DNA of 64,000 nucleotides from Mangrovimicrobium sp033283325 (GTDB lineage Bacteria > Pseudomonadota > Gammaproteobacteria > Pseudomonadales > Halieaceae): assembly GCA_033283325.1 (NCBI GenBank), contig JAWMQO010000003.1, positions 372,001 through 436,000 on the forward strand, given 5' to 3'. The translations under genes were made by a program, and so were the position numbers. Positions 33,047 to 41,864 of this stretch are shown here, in pieces. Each line of letters opens with the position of its first letter. Position 1 is the first letter of the stretch. The notes under the pieces were generated by a model, which had not been told where the DNA came from, ran no database searches, and saw nothing but the letters and a program-made list of their open reading frames with translations.

Positions 33047-34714
33047 ATGGATACCCCGGCAGTCAGCCGCCACTACGTCACCTTCGACAGCCGCCAGGTA
33101 CATTACCGCGCCGCAGGCAGCGGCCCGACGGTCGTGCTGATTCACCAGTCGCCCTGCAACTCCCGGGAACTGCTGCCGCTGATCGAATTCCTGGCCCGGG
33201 ATTTCCGGGTCATCGCCCCCGACACGCCCGGCTACGGGCAGTCCGACCCACTGCAGCTGGTGGCGACGGAATCCTGCCTGGACGATTTCGTCGACGCCCT
33301 GGTGCAGCTGTTCGACGCCCTCGACCTCGAAAAGCCTGCAGTTTTCGGCTCCCACTCCGGGGCGATCATCGGCGTGCGCCTGGCCGCGCGATATCCCCGG
33401 CGGGTGGGCGCCCTGGTCGCCAACGGCGTGCTGATCAACAGCGAAGCGGAGCGCCGGGAACTTTGCGCCCGCTATTTCGAGCCCTTCCTCCCCGAATGGA
33501 ACGGCACCCATCTCGCCTGGCTGTGGTCGCGGATAAAGGACCAGCACGATTTCTACCCCTGGTACCAGCGCAGTCCCCAGTCGCGGATCCACTGGCCCGC
33601 CAGCAACACGCAAATGCATGAAAGCGCCATGGACATCATGGAGGCCGGCGACAGCTACCGCGCCGCCTATCGCGCAGTGCTCGACTACGACATCAGCCCG
33701 GACCTGGGCCAACTGGCGGTACCCTCGCAGTTATTGGTGGCCCGGCCCGATGCACTGAGCCGCTACGTGGACAGCTACCCGCCCCTGCCGGAACAGGTCG
33801 AGACCCTGGTCGTCGATGACTTTGGCGACATTCCCACGGCTTTGCGGGAGTACCTCGATAGGCATACAAGTGACATCAGCGCCAGCGAGTCTCCCGCGAA
33901 AGCAGCGCTCACCGCTCCCGGGCTGAAACGCGCTTTCACCGCCTGCGACGCCGGCGAGTTCCACTACCTCCACGCCGCTGGCGAAGCCGCCGACCGGCCC
34001 CTGCTGATCCTCCACGACCTCGGCCTCGACGCCGCGTCGCTTCGCGAACTGGCCCTGGGCCTGGCCGGCGAACGCCGGGTGCTGGCCCCGGACCTGCCCG
34101 GGCACGGCGAAACCCGCGTCGACGGGGCCGCGATCGCGCCGCGGGATATGGCGGCGAGCCTCGCTGCCCTGCTGCGCGAACTCGGCATCGAAGCAGTTGA
34201 TATCATCGCCCTGGGCGCGGCCTGTGCCTGCGCGCTGGAACTGCTGCAGATGCTGGAGAAGGACGGGAGCCGCCTGCTGTGTTGCGACCCCCTGTTCCGC
34301 GAGAGCGTTGAAAGTTCAGAGGAAGCGGCGACGCTGCCGGACCTGCAGCCCGATGCAGCCGGCGCACACCTCTTGCGCGCCTGGCACTACCTGCGCGACC
34401 GCGCCCTCTACCACGACTGGCAGCAGCGCGATGCGCGGCACCAGCGGCAGGAGGCATGGGCTCCCCATGCAGGCGAATTGCAGCGCGACCTGCTGGCACT
34501 GTTCAAGTCCGGCGCGGGGCTCGAAGCGCGACTGCTTGCGGCGCTGAACTACGAAGCTGCCGAAAGCTTTGCAAACGATTCAGTGGCATTTGCCCGCAGT
34601 GTCGCGATACCGGGCGCGGAGTTTTTGCCCCAGAATATCGCGCTGGAGGTCACAAAAGCGCACTGGATCGGTGCAATCCAGCAGGCCTTCCCGCTTCCGG
34701 CAGCTGACTCCTGA
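33047..34714 (+). CDS. Tandem (fused) alpha/beta hydrolase-fold protein
   Basis: A 555-residue protein made of two alpha/beta-hydrolase domains in tandem, about 10-285 and 300-550. Domain 1 has VVLIHQSPCNS, a Ser elbow FGSHSGA and an acid candidate in ARPDALS, but the place of the catalytic His (FGDIPTA) has Asp. Domain 2 has LLILHDLGLDAAS and APDLPGHGE, but its elbow reads LGAACACA, with Cys or Ala where Ser is expected. One domain may be inactive, or the active site unusual. It follows FAD oxidase copy 2 by 32 bp and ends 8 bp before the convergent crp copy 2. Confidence 0.8.
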   Translation: MDTPAVSRHYVTFDSRQVHYRAAGSGPTVVLIHQSPCNSRELLPLIEFLARDFRVIAPDTPGYGQSDPLQLVATESCLDDFVDALVQLFDALDLEKPAVFGSHSGAIIGVRLAARYPRRVGALVANGVLINSEAERRELCARYFEPFLPEWNGTHLAWLWSRIKDQHDFYPWYQRSPQSRIHWPASNTQMHESAMDIMEAGDSYRAAYRAVLDYDISPDLGQLAVPSQLLVARPDALSRYVDSYPPLPEQVETLVVDDFGDIPTALREYLDRHTSDISASESPAKAALTAPGLKRAFTACDAGEFHYLHAAGEAADRPLLILHDLGLDAASLRELALGLAGERRVLAPDLPGHGETRVDGAAIAPRDMAASLAALLRELGIEAVDIIALGAACACALELLQMLEKDGSRLLCCDPLFRESVESSEEAATLPDLQPDAAGAHLLRAWHYLRDRALYHDWQQRDARHQRQEAWAPHAGELQRDLLALFKSGAGLEARLLAALNYEAAESFANDSVAFARSVAIPGAEFLPQNIALEVTKAHWIGAIQQAFPLPAADS

Positions 34715-34722
34715 GAAGGCGA

Positions 34723-35421
34723 CTAGGAGATATCCGCCAGTTCCCGCACCCCTTCCATATCCCGGATGCAGATCGTCTGTGGCGTCGGTGAGCTGATCAG
34801 GCCATCGCGCTTCAGCTTGGCCACCGAACGGCTGACGGTCTCGGTGGTCAGGCCGAGGAAGTCGGCGATGTCCTGGCGACACATGGGCAGCCTGATGCAA
34901 TCCGGCCGCGCGCCCGGCAGGCGCTCCAGCATGTGCAGGAAGAAAAAGCACAGCCTTTCGTGGGCACGTTTCTGCCCCAGCAGGAAGATCTGGTCGAAGG
35001 TCAGGGCCAGGACCATGTTACGGATGTTCTTGATGTTCGCCTTCAGCCCCGCTGAAGCCTCCGAGAGCTCCACCAGCCTGTGGCGCGGGAATTCATAGGC
35101 CGAAACCCCGGAAAGGCTGCGGATGCCGTACTCGAAGTACTCCGAATTGGACAGCCCGACGAAGTCACCCGGGAACACGAAGGCCAGTATCTGGCGCCGC
35201 CCCGCACTGGAAATCCGCTCAACTACCGCACTGCCGGAGACGATATTGAACACCCGGCCGGAGGGCGAACTCTGCTCGCAGAGGTTCTGGCCGGCCCGCA
35301 GCACCCGCAGGCGGGACATCTCGGCGAGGCGGTTCAGGTCCTGCTGGGCGAGGTCGTGGAACAGCGGGCAGTCGTTGTCGAAATCAACATAGGTGTTGCT
35401 CAGGTCGAGGGCTTGAAGCAT
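34723..35421 (-). CDS. Crp/Fnr-family transcriptional regulator, copy 2
   Basis: A 232-residue paralogue of the regulator at 18714. It shares FPGDFVGLSNSEYFEYG and has the helix-turn-helix MCRQDIADFLGLTTETVSRS (about 180-199). The cysteines are scattered and do not form the FNR CxxC-type cluster, so oxygen sensing through 4Fe-4S is unlikely; the ligand is unknown. A TTGATATAGCAA element lies 100 bp upstream. Together with copy 1 it is the best candidate to bind the NTGAC-N4 dyads of the island. Confidence 0.9.
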   Translation of the reverse strand: MLQALDLSNTYVDFDNDCPLFHDLAQQDLNRLAEMSRLRVLRAGQNLCEQSSPSGRVFNIVSGSAVVERISSAGRRQILAFVFPGDFVGLSNSEYFEYGIRSLSGVSAYEFPRHRLVELSEASAGLKANIKNIRNMVLALTFDQIFLLGQKRAHERLCFFFLHMLERLPGARPDCIRLPMCRQDIADFLGLTTETVSRSVAKLKRDGLISSPTPQTICIRDMEGVRELADIS

Positions 35422-35520
35422 GGCTGGGAATACCTTCCGCGCTGCGGCGATGTTCTGGGGTTCTCGGGATGATCCGGGTCAACTGACCTGAACCGGGCCT
35501 GTCGTGGCTCATTACATATA

Positions 35521-35532
35521 TTGATATAGCAA
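35521..35532. promoter_or_regulatory. TTGATATAGCAA element before crp copy 2
   Basis: A near-palindrome fitting TTG-N-TATA-N-CAA, 100 bp upstream of the regulator's start. It resembles the elements at 2599, 10397 and 44103, so the GntR protein may control this Crp/Fnr gene. Confidence 0.45.
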
Positions 35533-35601
35533 TATTCGCGCCAACAAATCCGGGAGCCTGGCCGGTCATCATCGGGGCGCTCACCCGCGAACGCCCCCAT
35601 A

Positions 35602-35635
35602 CAAGAAAGCCGGGCCCCAGGGCCCGGCTTTCTTG
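35602..35635. terminator. Strong hairpin terminator (15-bp stem) after TonB receptor 2
   Basis: A perfect 15-bp stem, 35602-35616 with 35621-35635, closed by CCAG; the outer part is CAAGAAAG/CTTTCTTG, so T-rich tails occur in both directions. It lies 20 bp past the receptor stop codon. Confidence 0.85.
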
Positions 35636-35655
35636 TGTTGCGAGGGAGGTCCCGC

Positions 35656-37803
35656 CTAGAACTGGTAGCTGACCCCCACTCGCCAGGTCATCGGGTCCGC
35701 CATATAGCGCGGCTGCACCAGGCTGAATCCGAAGCCGGTAAACCAGTACTTCTCGTCGGTCAGGTTCTTGCCGGAGAGCGCCACCTTCCAGCGGTCCCAG
35801 GCGTAGGAGGCGTAGGCATCGACCATGGTCAGGGACTCCACGTGGCCGATGGGCGCGTTGTCCGAGGTGGAAAAGAGGTCATCACGGGTGTTGACGTTGG
35901 CGCCCAGGGCCAAAGTACCGGGCCCGATGTCCTGGAGGTAATCGACACCCATGGTGAACTGGTAATCGAAGACATTGGTCATGCGGTTGCCGATCAGGGC
36001 ACCGGTGGAGATGCCGCCGCTGGCCGCCGTGTCGGTGTACTCACTGTCCTGGTAGACGCCGTTGGCCCAGAGGAAGACGGAAGATGTCAGCTGAACCGAC
36101 ACCTCGGCCTCGATGCCCTGGTGCTCCGCGTCGTAGTTTTCAGTGATGAAAACACCCTCGTCGGTCACCGCCTGCTGCTGCAGGCTGGCGTACTCGTTGC
36201 GGAAGGCCGCCAGGTTGACGCGCAGGCGGTTGTCCCACCACTCGCTCTTGAAGCCGATCTCGTAGGCTTCCACGGTCTGGGGCTCGAAGGGCGTGCCGAG
36301 TGCCAGTGCATCGCTCGCCAGGCCATTGTAACCACCGGCCTTGAAGCCCTCGGTGTAGCTGGCGAACACCATCATGTCATCGGAGATCTGGTACTCCACC
36401 GCGGCCTTCGGCGTGAACTCGCTCCAGCTGTCGCTGCGATCGACGATTTCGCCGCCCACCAGCGCGTCGATGGTCTTCTTGTCCTCGGTGTAGCGTCCGC
36501 CGAGGATCACGGTCAGGTCATCGCTGAAATGCAGGCTGGCCTGGCCGAAGGCTGCGTAGCTGTCAGTGGTGATATCGAAAAGGGTGAAGGCGGGGCCGAA
36601 GAAAATTTCCGAGCTGACTTCCTGGGTGCCGGTCTCGCGGAAGTAGTAAAGCCCGGCGACATAGCTGAGGAAGTTGTCGAAGCCGTCACCCTGTACCTGC
36701 AGTTCCTGGGTGATGCTGTCCTGCTCGCTCACCGATTCGCGCTGGAACAGTTCCACGTAACCGGGGAAGGGAATACCCAGGGCTTCGTTGGCGACGCCGC
36801 CGGAGAAACCCACCGCCCAGTCGTCCTCGAGTTCGCCCCAGGAGGTGATCGAGCTCAGGCTGGCGGCGCCCAGGTCGAAATCCAGGTGCAGGCTGGCGCC
36901 GTACTGGGTGTCCGAGGTGTAGGACTCGTAGGGCGAGAGCAGCTTGTCGATCGCACCGGAGGTGAAGGGTATTTCATCGTAGGGGCGATCCATCTGGAAG
37001 GGATCCAGCGCCGAGGCCCAAAGGCCATCGCTGTCGAAATCGCTGTAATAACCTTTAAGGCGCGCGGTATAGCTCTCGCCTTCGTAGTACATGTCGGCCT
37101 GGAAACCCTTGTATTCCTCGGCACCCACTTCCTTATCGAGGGTCACGTTGTCCTGGCGCCCGCCATCGCGGTCGCGGTACATGCCGGAAAGCCCGGCGCG
37201 CAGCTGGCCGTCCTGGGTGATCGGGCCGGAGACGGCGAACTTGTCGTAGAACTCCTCCCAGCGACCCATGCCGATCTCGTTGCGGAAGGTGAATTCCTCG
37301 GAAGGCGTGGCGCTGATGATCTTGAGCGCGCCGGCGGAACTGTTGCGCCCGTAGAGCGTCCCCTGCGGACCGCGCAGCACTTCAACACGCTCAATGTTCA
37401 GGGCTTCGATAAAGGACGCGGCGGAACGCGGCTGGTAGACATCGTCGATGTAGATGCCGACTTCCGCTTCCGAGGTAATGTTGGCGCCGTCGGTCGTACC
37501 GCCACCGCGGATGTAGGGGCCGATGCCCGCGCTGCCGCCGGTAACCGGCTTGAACAACACGTTGGGCATGACCTGGGAGAGGTCCTTGACGTTGTCGATC
37601 TGCAGCCGCTCGACATCGTCGGCGCTCAGGGCAGAGATGGAGACCGGTGTTTCCTGGATGCTTTCCGCCTTGCGCTGGGCGGTCACCACGATGTTCTCGA
37701 TCATCAGGCTGGAGGCGCTTTCCTGCGCCTGCACATAGCCACTCAGGGAAATCGCTGAAAGGCAGGCGGTTCCCGCCAAGGTTCTTACACTCAGGTGTTT
37801 CAA
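35656..37803 (-). CDS. TonB-dependent outer-membrane receptor, copy 2
   Basis: A receptor of about 715 residues. I favour the TTG at 37801-37803 (KHLSVRTLAG), five bases after GGGGGGAG, over the ATG at 37818, which lies inside that ribosome site. A signal peptide ends near GYVQAQE, then the plug begins with ENIVVTAQRKAESIQETPVS. The barrel ends with WRVGVSYQF, giving the terminal Phe. It is divergent in sequence from receptor 1, so the two may take up different forms of the substrate. A Crp/Fnr-like site precedes it by about 95 bp. Confidence 0.92.
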   Translation of the reverse strand: MKHLSVRTLAGTACLSAISLSGYVQAQESASSLMIENIVVTAQRKAESIQETPVSISALSADDVERLQIDNVKDLSQVMPNVLFKPVTGGSAGIGPYIRGGGTTDGANITSEAEVGIYIDDVYQPRSAASFIEALNIERVEVLRGPQGTLYGRNSSAGALKIISATPSEEFTFRNEIGMGRWEEFYDKFAVSGPITQDGQLRAGLSGMYRDRDGGRQDNVTLDKEVGAEEYKGFQADMYYEGESYTARLKGYYSDFDSDGLWASALDPFQMDRPYDEIPFTSGAIDKLLSPYESYTSDTQYGASLHLDFDLGAASLSSITSWGELEDDWAVGFSGGVANEALGIPFPGYVELFQRESVSEQDSITQELQVQGDGFDNFLSYVAGLYYFRETGTQEVSSEIFFGPAFTLFDITTDSYAAFGQASLHFSDDLTVILGGRYTEDKKTIDALVGGEIVDRSDSWSEFTPKAAVEYQISDDMMVFASYTEGFKAGGYNGLASDALALGTPFEPQTVEAYEIGFKSEWWDNRLRVNLAAFRNEYASLQQQAVTDEGVFITENYDAEHQGIEAEVSVQLTSSVFLWANGVYQDSEYTDTAASGGISTGALIGNRMTNVFDYQFTMGVDYLQDIGPGTLALGANVNTRDDLFSTSDNAPIGHVESLTMVDAYASYAWDRWKVALSGKNLTDEKYWFTGFGFSLVQPRYMADPMTWRVGVSYQF

Positions 37804-37898
37804 AATTACTCCCCCCATAAAACGGCACGTAGCCGTTTCTGAAATCTGAAGTTCCGGTACTGGAAAAACAGACTACGGCCAGCGTTCAAGGGGCAGCC

Positions 37899-37912
37899 AT
37901 GACAAAAGTCAT
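37899..37912. promoter_or_regulatory. Crp/Fnr-like site ATGAC-AAAA-GTCAT before TonB receptor 2
   Basis: Perfect 5-bp arms with an AAAA spacer, in the 162-bp region between the receptor start and the upstream gene. Same arms as the palindrome at 26704. It would allow the receptor to be transcribed separately from the operon above it. Confidence 0.55.
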
Positions 37913-37965
37913 ATGGCCGGGGGGAGCGGGCCTTTAATTAGCGGGCTTATTTCAAACAGGCTCTT

Positions 37966-38697
37966 TTAACGGGGCTGGCCTTCCAACTCTGACAGGTGGT
38001 AGTACTGGCCGAGGCCGTGGGAGACGACTTTCACCGGCACGCAGTCCTCGCCGTGGGCCCAGACTTCGAAGTCATCGACACCGGGCACTTCGATCACCAC
38101 ATGGCGCGCCTCGAAAGTACCCGCCGGTACCGTAACCTCCTCGAGACCGAGGTCGCGAATGTTCGAAAAGCCCGGGGGAATGGAAATCAGGTCCGGCCCG
38201 GAACCGCCGTTGGCCAGTGTGGAGGTGGCGAAGGTGGCGATCTCGAAATCTTTCATATCGCCGGTAAAATTGCGCAGGCGGCCGACCAGCCAGGCATCCC
38301 CGTGCAGGGCATGCGTACCGAAACACTCGATACCGGAGGGGTGCTCGGCGCTCTGTGAAATGCGCCCCGCGTCACGAGTGACGCCTTCGCAGGCGGCGCG
38401 CTCACGCGTGAAGTTATACCAGGTCGAGCCCACAGTCTGCTCCTCGACGGACAGGCGCACGAAGGCGTCGACCGGGTGCCAGTCCGCGTCCACGGTCATC
38501 ACGACGTCGCGCAGCAGGCGGTAATCGTCCATCTCGCACTGGGCGCGCAGGGTCCGCTCACCGCCCGGCTGGACGGTGACGCTGAAGTATTCGCGGCCGG
38601 TCTCGCCGACGCCTTCGGTAAAATACAGGAACTTGCCCCGATAGCTGCGATGGCGCATACCCTGCTGTTCGAGTGGCAGGGGAGTCACGTTGGCCAC
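37966..38697 (-). CDS. Protein of unknown function (beta-rich, island-associated)
   Basis: A 243-residue protein without a signal peptide or membrane segment. It is rich in Thr, Val, Asp and aromatic residues (REYFSVTVQPGGERTLRAQC, VGSTWYNFTRE), suggesting a beta-barrel or lipocalin-like fold, with a late segment VTVPAGTFEARHVVIEVPG resembling the DUF3108/lipid-binding style of repeat. I do not recognise the family. It lies 21 bp after the broken cupin gene and upstream of TonB receptor 2, in the operon that begins with the CoA-transferase, so an accessory or binding role in the same pathway is possible. Confidence 0.6.
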   Translation of the reverse strand: MANVTPLPLEQQGMRHRSYRGKFLYFTEGVGETGREYFSVTVQPGGERTLRAQCEMDDYRLLRDVVMTVDADWHPVDAFVRLSVEEQTVGSTWYNFTRERAACEGVTRDAGRISQSAEHPSGIECFGTHALHGDAWLVGRLRNFTGDMKDFEIATFATSTLANGGSGPDLISIPPGFSNIRDLGLEEVTVPAGTFEARHVVIEVPGVDDFEVWAHGEDCVPVKVVSHGLGQYYHLSELEGQPR

Positions 38698-38718
38698 GAT
38701 GTCATTCCTCTATTGAAT

Positions 38719-39068
38719 TCAAATATCGGCAAAAGCCCGGATCAAAATTTCCGTGGTCTCGCGTACTTCGCAGTTGCCACTGAACACGTCGAAGCCGTAG
38801 CAGCCACGATGCCAGGACTCGCCGCCGAGCCTCACCTGCCCGGCGAGCACCAGCACCTCGAGCTGGAAGCCCGGCCAACGGGGCAACTCACCGCAGTAGC
38901 CGGCGGGCAGTCGAGGGCGAAGGTCTCGGCGCCGCTCACCGGGTCGCTACTCAGGCAGAGCACGCCAACGTCGAACTCGTTGCGAAACCACTCGACTTCG
39001 TTCAGGTCGATGCGCGGCGTCCGTCGTGAACCGCGTATGAGCGGCTGTTGCTCATCGAGCGTATTCAT
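38719..39068 (-). pseudogene. ChrR-type cupin-like gene with a single-base frameshift
   Basis: Reading from the ATG at 39068 (preceded by GGAG), the frame gives MNTLDEQQPLIRGS... to about DPVSGAETFAL, then drifts into a Cys-rich nonsense end. One frame over, the sequence continues as RLPAGYCGELPRWPGFQLEV and LVLAGQVRLGGESWHRGCYG, a typical cupin core, and stops at 38719-38721. Inserting one C near 38911-38915 restores a 116-codon frame. Neighbouring spacing (15 and 21 bp) fits an operon gene. It is either a recent null allele or a base-call error. Related cupins include acetylacetone-cleaving and anti-sigma-type domains; the function is unknown. Confidence 0.75.
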
Positions 39069-39083
39069 CTGTTCCACTCCCGC

Positions 39084-40514
39084 TCAGGACAATTCGCGCT
39101 CTGCGGCCTCGACCGCGGGCTTGAAACGGGTAAAGGACGCAAGGCTGAGCACGAGGACGCCGGCGGGGATCGTCGAATAGAGCCAGATCATTCCGTCGAT
39201 CGCCCCCTGGTCCTGCGCCACCGCGCCGCCGGTGGAAGACTGGAAGCCCACTGCGCTGAGGACAATACCGGCGAGCACGGGCCCGAGGGCGAAGGCCAGT
39301 TTTTCAGTGGCGGAGAAGATGCCGGAGAACAGGCCCTCGTCCACGCTGCCGGTCTTGCGCCGCTGCAGCCCGATGGTGTCGGTGAGCAGGGAAAAGGTGA
39401 GCACCGAGAAACCGGCATTGGTGCAACCGATGATGAAGGCGCGCACCAGTACCAGGAAATGCTGGGTGGGCATCTCGCCCCACAGCGGCAGGGTGAACAA
39501 CACATCGTCGCCAGGGCCGATCCACAACCAGGTGACAGTGACCAGGCCCCATCCAATGCAGGCGCCCCAGAAGGCCCGCTGCTTGCCCCAGCGCCGGGAC
39601 AGTTTCACCCACATCGGCTGGCTGAGGATGGAACCGCAGGCCATGACCAGCACGAAGGGCAGCAGCAGGTTGATATCGGCGATGGCGTAAAGGAATACAA
39701 AGCCGACCACGGTATAGCCGCTGGCCTGGGCGATGGACTGGATAAAGAAAGTCACGGTGAGCACGACAAAGGGCTTGTTCTGCCGCACCACGGAAAGGCG
39801 CGAGAGCATGTTCGAAGGCGCCGCGTGTACGCTGCGGCCATAATTGCGCGGCACACCGTAGGCCGTCGCCAGCATGGCTGCCATGCAGAGACCGCCGAAA
39901 ATCATCGCCATGGTACGCCAGGCCGCGGCGTCCCCGCCCAGCATGAATACCAGCGGCTGGGCCAGCCCCACACCCATGATCACCCCGGCAACGGCGAAGA
40001 TCATGCGGAAGGCGAGAATCGTCGTGCGTTCATGGGGATCGGACGACAGCTCCGAGGCCACCGCCAGGTAGGGAACCGAGAAAGCGCTGAACGCGGTAGA
40101 GGCGAGGAAAAACAGGATGCCGATAGTCAGCGCCGCCACCCAGGGCGAGGGAAAGCCGGAGAAAGTGAACATGGCGACGAAGCCGAGGCTGGTGAGGATC
40201 GCCCCCGCGACGAGGAAGGGCCGGCGGCCATGGCGCGGCTTGTGATGGTCGGAGAGCGCGCCCATCAGCGGGTCGCAGACGATGACCCAGAGCTTGGGCA
40301 GCAGCACCACGATGCCCGCCAGCCAGGGCGCGACACCGAGCATGGTGGTCATGAACAGCGGCAACAACGCGGCCGGGGCATCGCGGAACAGCTGCGCGCC
40401 GGTCTGGCCGAAGCCGTAGAGGATCATGGTCTTGCGCGGGACTTTTTCCGTGCCTGCTTCACTGCTCGCGCCAGCAGCCGCTTCCTTGCCGGTGTACTCC
40501 ACTGATGTATCCAT
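39084..40514 (-). CDS. GPH/MelB-type MFS cation symporter
   Basis: A 476-residue 12-helix transporter of the glycoside-pentoside-hexuronide:cation family. FGQTGAQLFRDAPAALLPLF starts the first helices, and VCDPLMGALSDHHKPRHGRR (about 78-97) is the family's first cytoplasmic loop. Marine catabolic clusters use such carriers for varied organic solutes, not only sugars. It lies 15 bp upstream of the cupin gene and 119 bp downstream of the flavin monooxygenase, so it likely brings in the island substrate or an intermediate. Confidence 0.87.
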   Translation of the reverse strand: MDTSVEYTGKEAAAGASSEAGTEKVPRKTMILYGFGQTGAQLFRDAPAALLPLFMTTMLGVAPWLAGIVVLLPKLWVIVCDPLMGALSDHHKPRHGRRPFLVAGAILTSLGFVAMFTFSGFPSPWVAALTIGILFFLASTAFSAFSVPYLAVASELSSDPHERTTILAFRMIFAVAGVIMGVGLAQPLVFMLGGDAAAWRTMAMIFGGLCMAAMLATAYGVPRNYGRSVHAAPSNMLSRLSVVRQNKPFVVLTVTFFIQSIAQASGYTVVGFVFLYAIADINLLLPFVLVMACGSILSQPMWVKLSRRWGKQRAFWGACIGWGLVTVTWLWIGPGDDVLFTLPLWGEMPTQHFLVLVRAFIIGCTNAGFSVLTFSLLTDTIGLQRRKTGSVDEGLFSGIFSATEKLAFALGPVLAGIVLSAVGFQSSTGGAVAQDQGAIDGMIWLYSTIPAGVLVLSLASFTRFKPAVEAAERELS

Positions 40515-40633
40515 ATTGCTACTCTCGCGGCATGGCGGCGCCAGCCTGTTCGGTAAATTGCTTCAATGCCGGGAGCGGCGCGAAGACACGACGCGCCTTT
40601 CAGCACGGTGCCTCTCAGCCTGTCGGAGCCGGT

Positions 40634-41794
40634 TTACACTGGCTCGCTGCTGCAGTCGTAGAAGAACAGCCCCAGGGTCTCTTCGTTGCGCATGTTGCCC
40701 ACGCCGTACATTTCCGCCTCGGAACCCTGCAGGCGATCGGCGTTGGCGTTGGATTCGGCCTGGATAAAGCTGGTGCGCTCATGCCGCGCCGCCTGGTAGC
40801 GCGACAGCGCCTCGGCGACTGTCGGCGCCGCCTCCAGCGCCCGGGCCAGTATCACCGCATCCTCGATGCCGGTTGCGGCACCCTGGCCGAGGAAAGGTGT
40901 CATCGCGTGGGCGGCGTCACCGATCAGGGTGACCTTGTCTTCGATTGACCAGTTGGCGAGTGGCTTGTGAGCGTTGATCGCCCACTTGAACACGCTGCCG
41001 GGACGGACCGCGCCGAGCATCGCCTGGATGTCCTCGCACCAGTCGCCGTAGAGTGATTGCAACTCGTCGGGCTCCGCGGGGATGGTCCAGCCATCCTCGC
41101 TCCAGCCGTCCTGGCGGGCGAAAAATGCCAGGTTGAGCAGCTCGCCCTTGCGCAGGGGATAGCGCACTACCATCCTGCCGGGGCCGATGTGCATGCCGGG
41201 CTGGTCCACCAGATGCTGGATCGCGGGGCTTACTGGCGCGAGCGCGCGGAAGGCGATGTGGCCGGTAAAATGCGGCGCGACCGGATCGAAAAGCTGGCGG
41301 ATGCGCGATTTCAGGCCGTCCGCACCGATTATCAGGTCGGCCTTCGCCGTGCTGCCATCCTCAAAGTGCATCGAGGGCTGCTCGCTGTGGGTATCGACCT
41401 CGTCCAGGCGCTTGCCCAGTACGATGCGGCCGCCGCGGGCTTCCGCTGCCTGCACCAGGATCTGGTGCAGATCGGCGCGGTGAATATAGACGTAGTGGGC
41501 CTTGTAGGTTTCGAAGGTCTTGCTGCGATCCACCTCGAGCAGCAGGCGACCGTCCTGCCAGTGGGAAATGTGCTGGGTGACCGGCTCCATACCGGTTTCG
41601 AATACCTGCTCACCGACGCCCACGGCATCGAGGCCGCGCATGGCGTTCGGCGACAGGGTAATGCCGGCGCCGATATCACCCCAGGCGGGGGCCGCTTCGT
41701 AGAGGGTCACCTGGTGCCCACGATCCAGCAGCGCGAGCATCGCCGTCAGGCCGGCGATACCTCCCCCGATGACAGCGATGTCCAATGAAGCCAT
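40634..41794 (-). CDS. Class A FAD-dependent monooxygenase (salicylate-hydroxylase-like)
   Basis: A 386-residue flavoprotein hydroxylase. It has the FAD fold IAVIGGGIAGLTAMLALLDR (about 5-24), the DG motif LIIGADGLKSRIR (about 155-167) and the GD motif VTLIGDAAHAMTPFLGQGA (about 280-298). The ATG at 41792-41794 has GAGAGAAAG upstream. Such enzymes use NAD(P)H and O2 to hydroxylate aromatic or N-heteroaromatic acids, often with decarboxylation. It is placed after the HMG-CoA-lyase-like gene, with a Crp/Fnr-like dyad 57 bp before its start. The substrate is unknown. Confidence 0.88.
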   Translation of the reverse strand: MASLDIAVIGGGIAGLTAMLALLDRGHQVTLYEAAPAWGDIGAGITLSPNAMRGLDAVGVGEQVFETGMEPVTQHISHWQDGRLLLEVDRSKTFETYKAHYVYIHRADLHQILVQAAEARGGRIVLGKRLDEVDTHSEQPSMHFEDGSTAKADLIIGADGLKSRIRQLFDPVAPHFTGHIAFRALAPVSPAIQHLVDQPGMHIGPGRMVVRYPLRKGELLNLAFFARQDGWSEDGWTIPAEPDELQSLYGDWCEDIQAMLGAVRPGSVFKWAINAHKPLANWSIEDKVTLIGDAAHAMTPFLGQGAATGIEDAVILARALEAAPTVAEALSRYQAARHERTSFIQAESNANADRLQGSEAEMYGVGNMRNEETLGLFFYDCSSEPV

Positions 41795-41850
41795 AGTCTT
41801 TCTCTCAATAAATTCACAGCTAGTCTGCCCGCGCGGCCGAAGCCGCGACC

Positions 41851-41864
41851 ATGACAATTATCAA
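41851..41864. promoter_or_regulatory. Crp/Fnr-like site ATGAC-AATT-ATCAA before the flavin monooxygenase
   Basis: Read on the minus strand it is TTGAT-AATT-GTCAT, one perfect FNR-type half-site plus the GTCAT seen elsewhere. It lies 57 bp upstream of the monooxygenase start and overlaps the last codons of the lyase gene, allowing an internal promoter. Confidence 0.5.

Noticed and set aside
35635..37758. A 707-codon plus-strand open frame opposite TonB receptor 2
   Set aside because: The minus-strand frame has a signal peptide, plug motif and terminal Phe; the antisense frame lacks any recognisable domain and starts inside the terminator hairpin.
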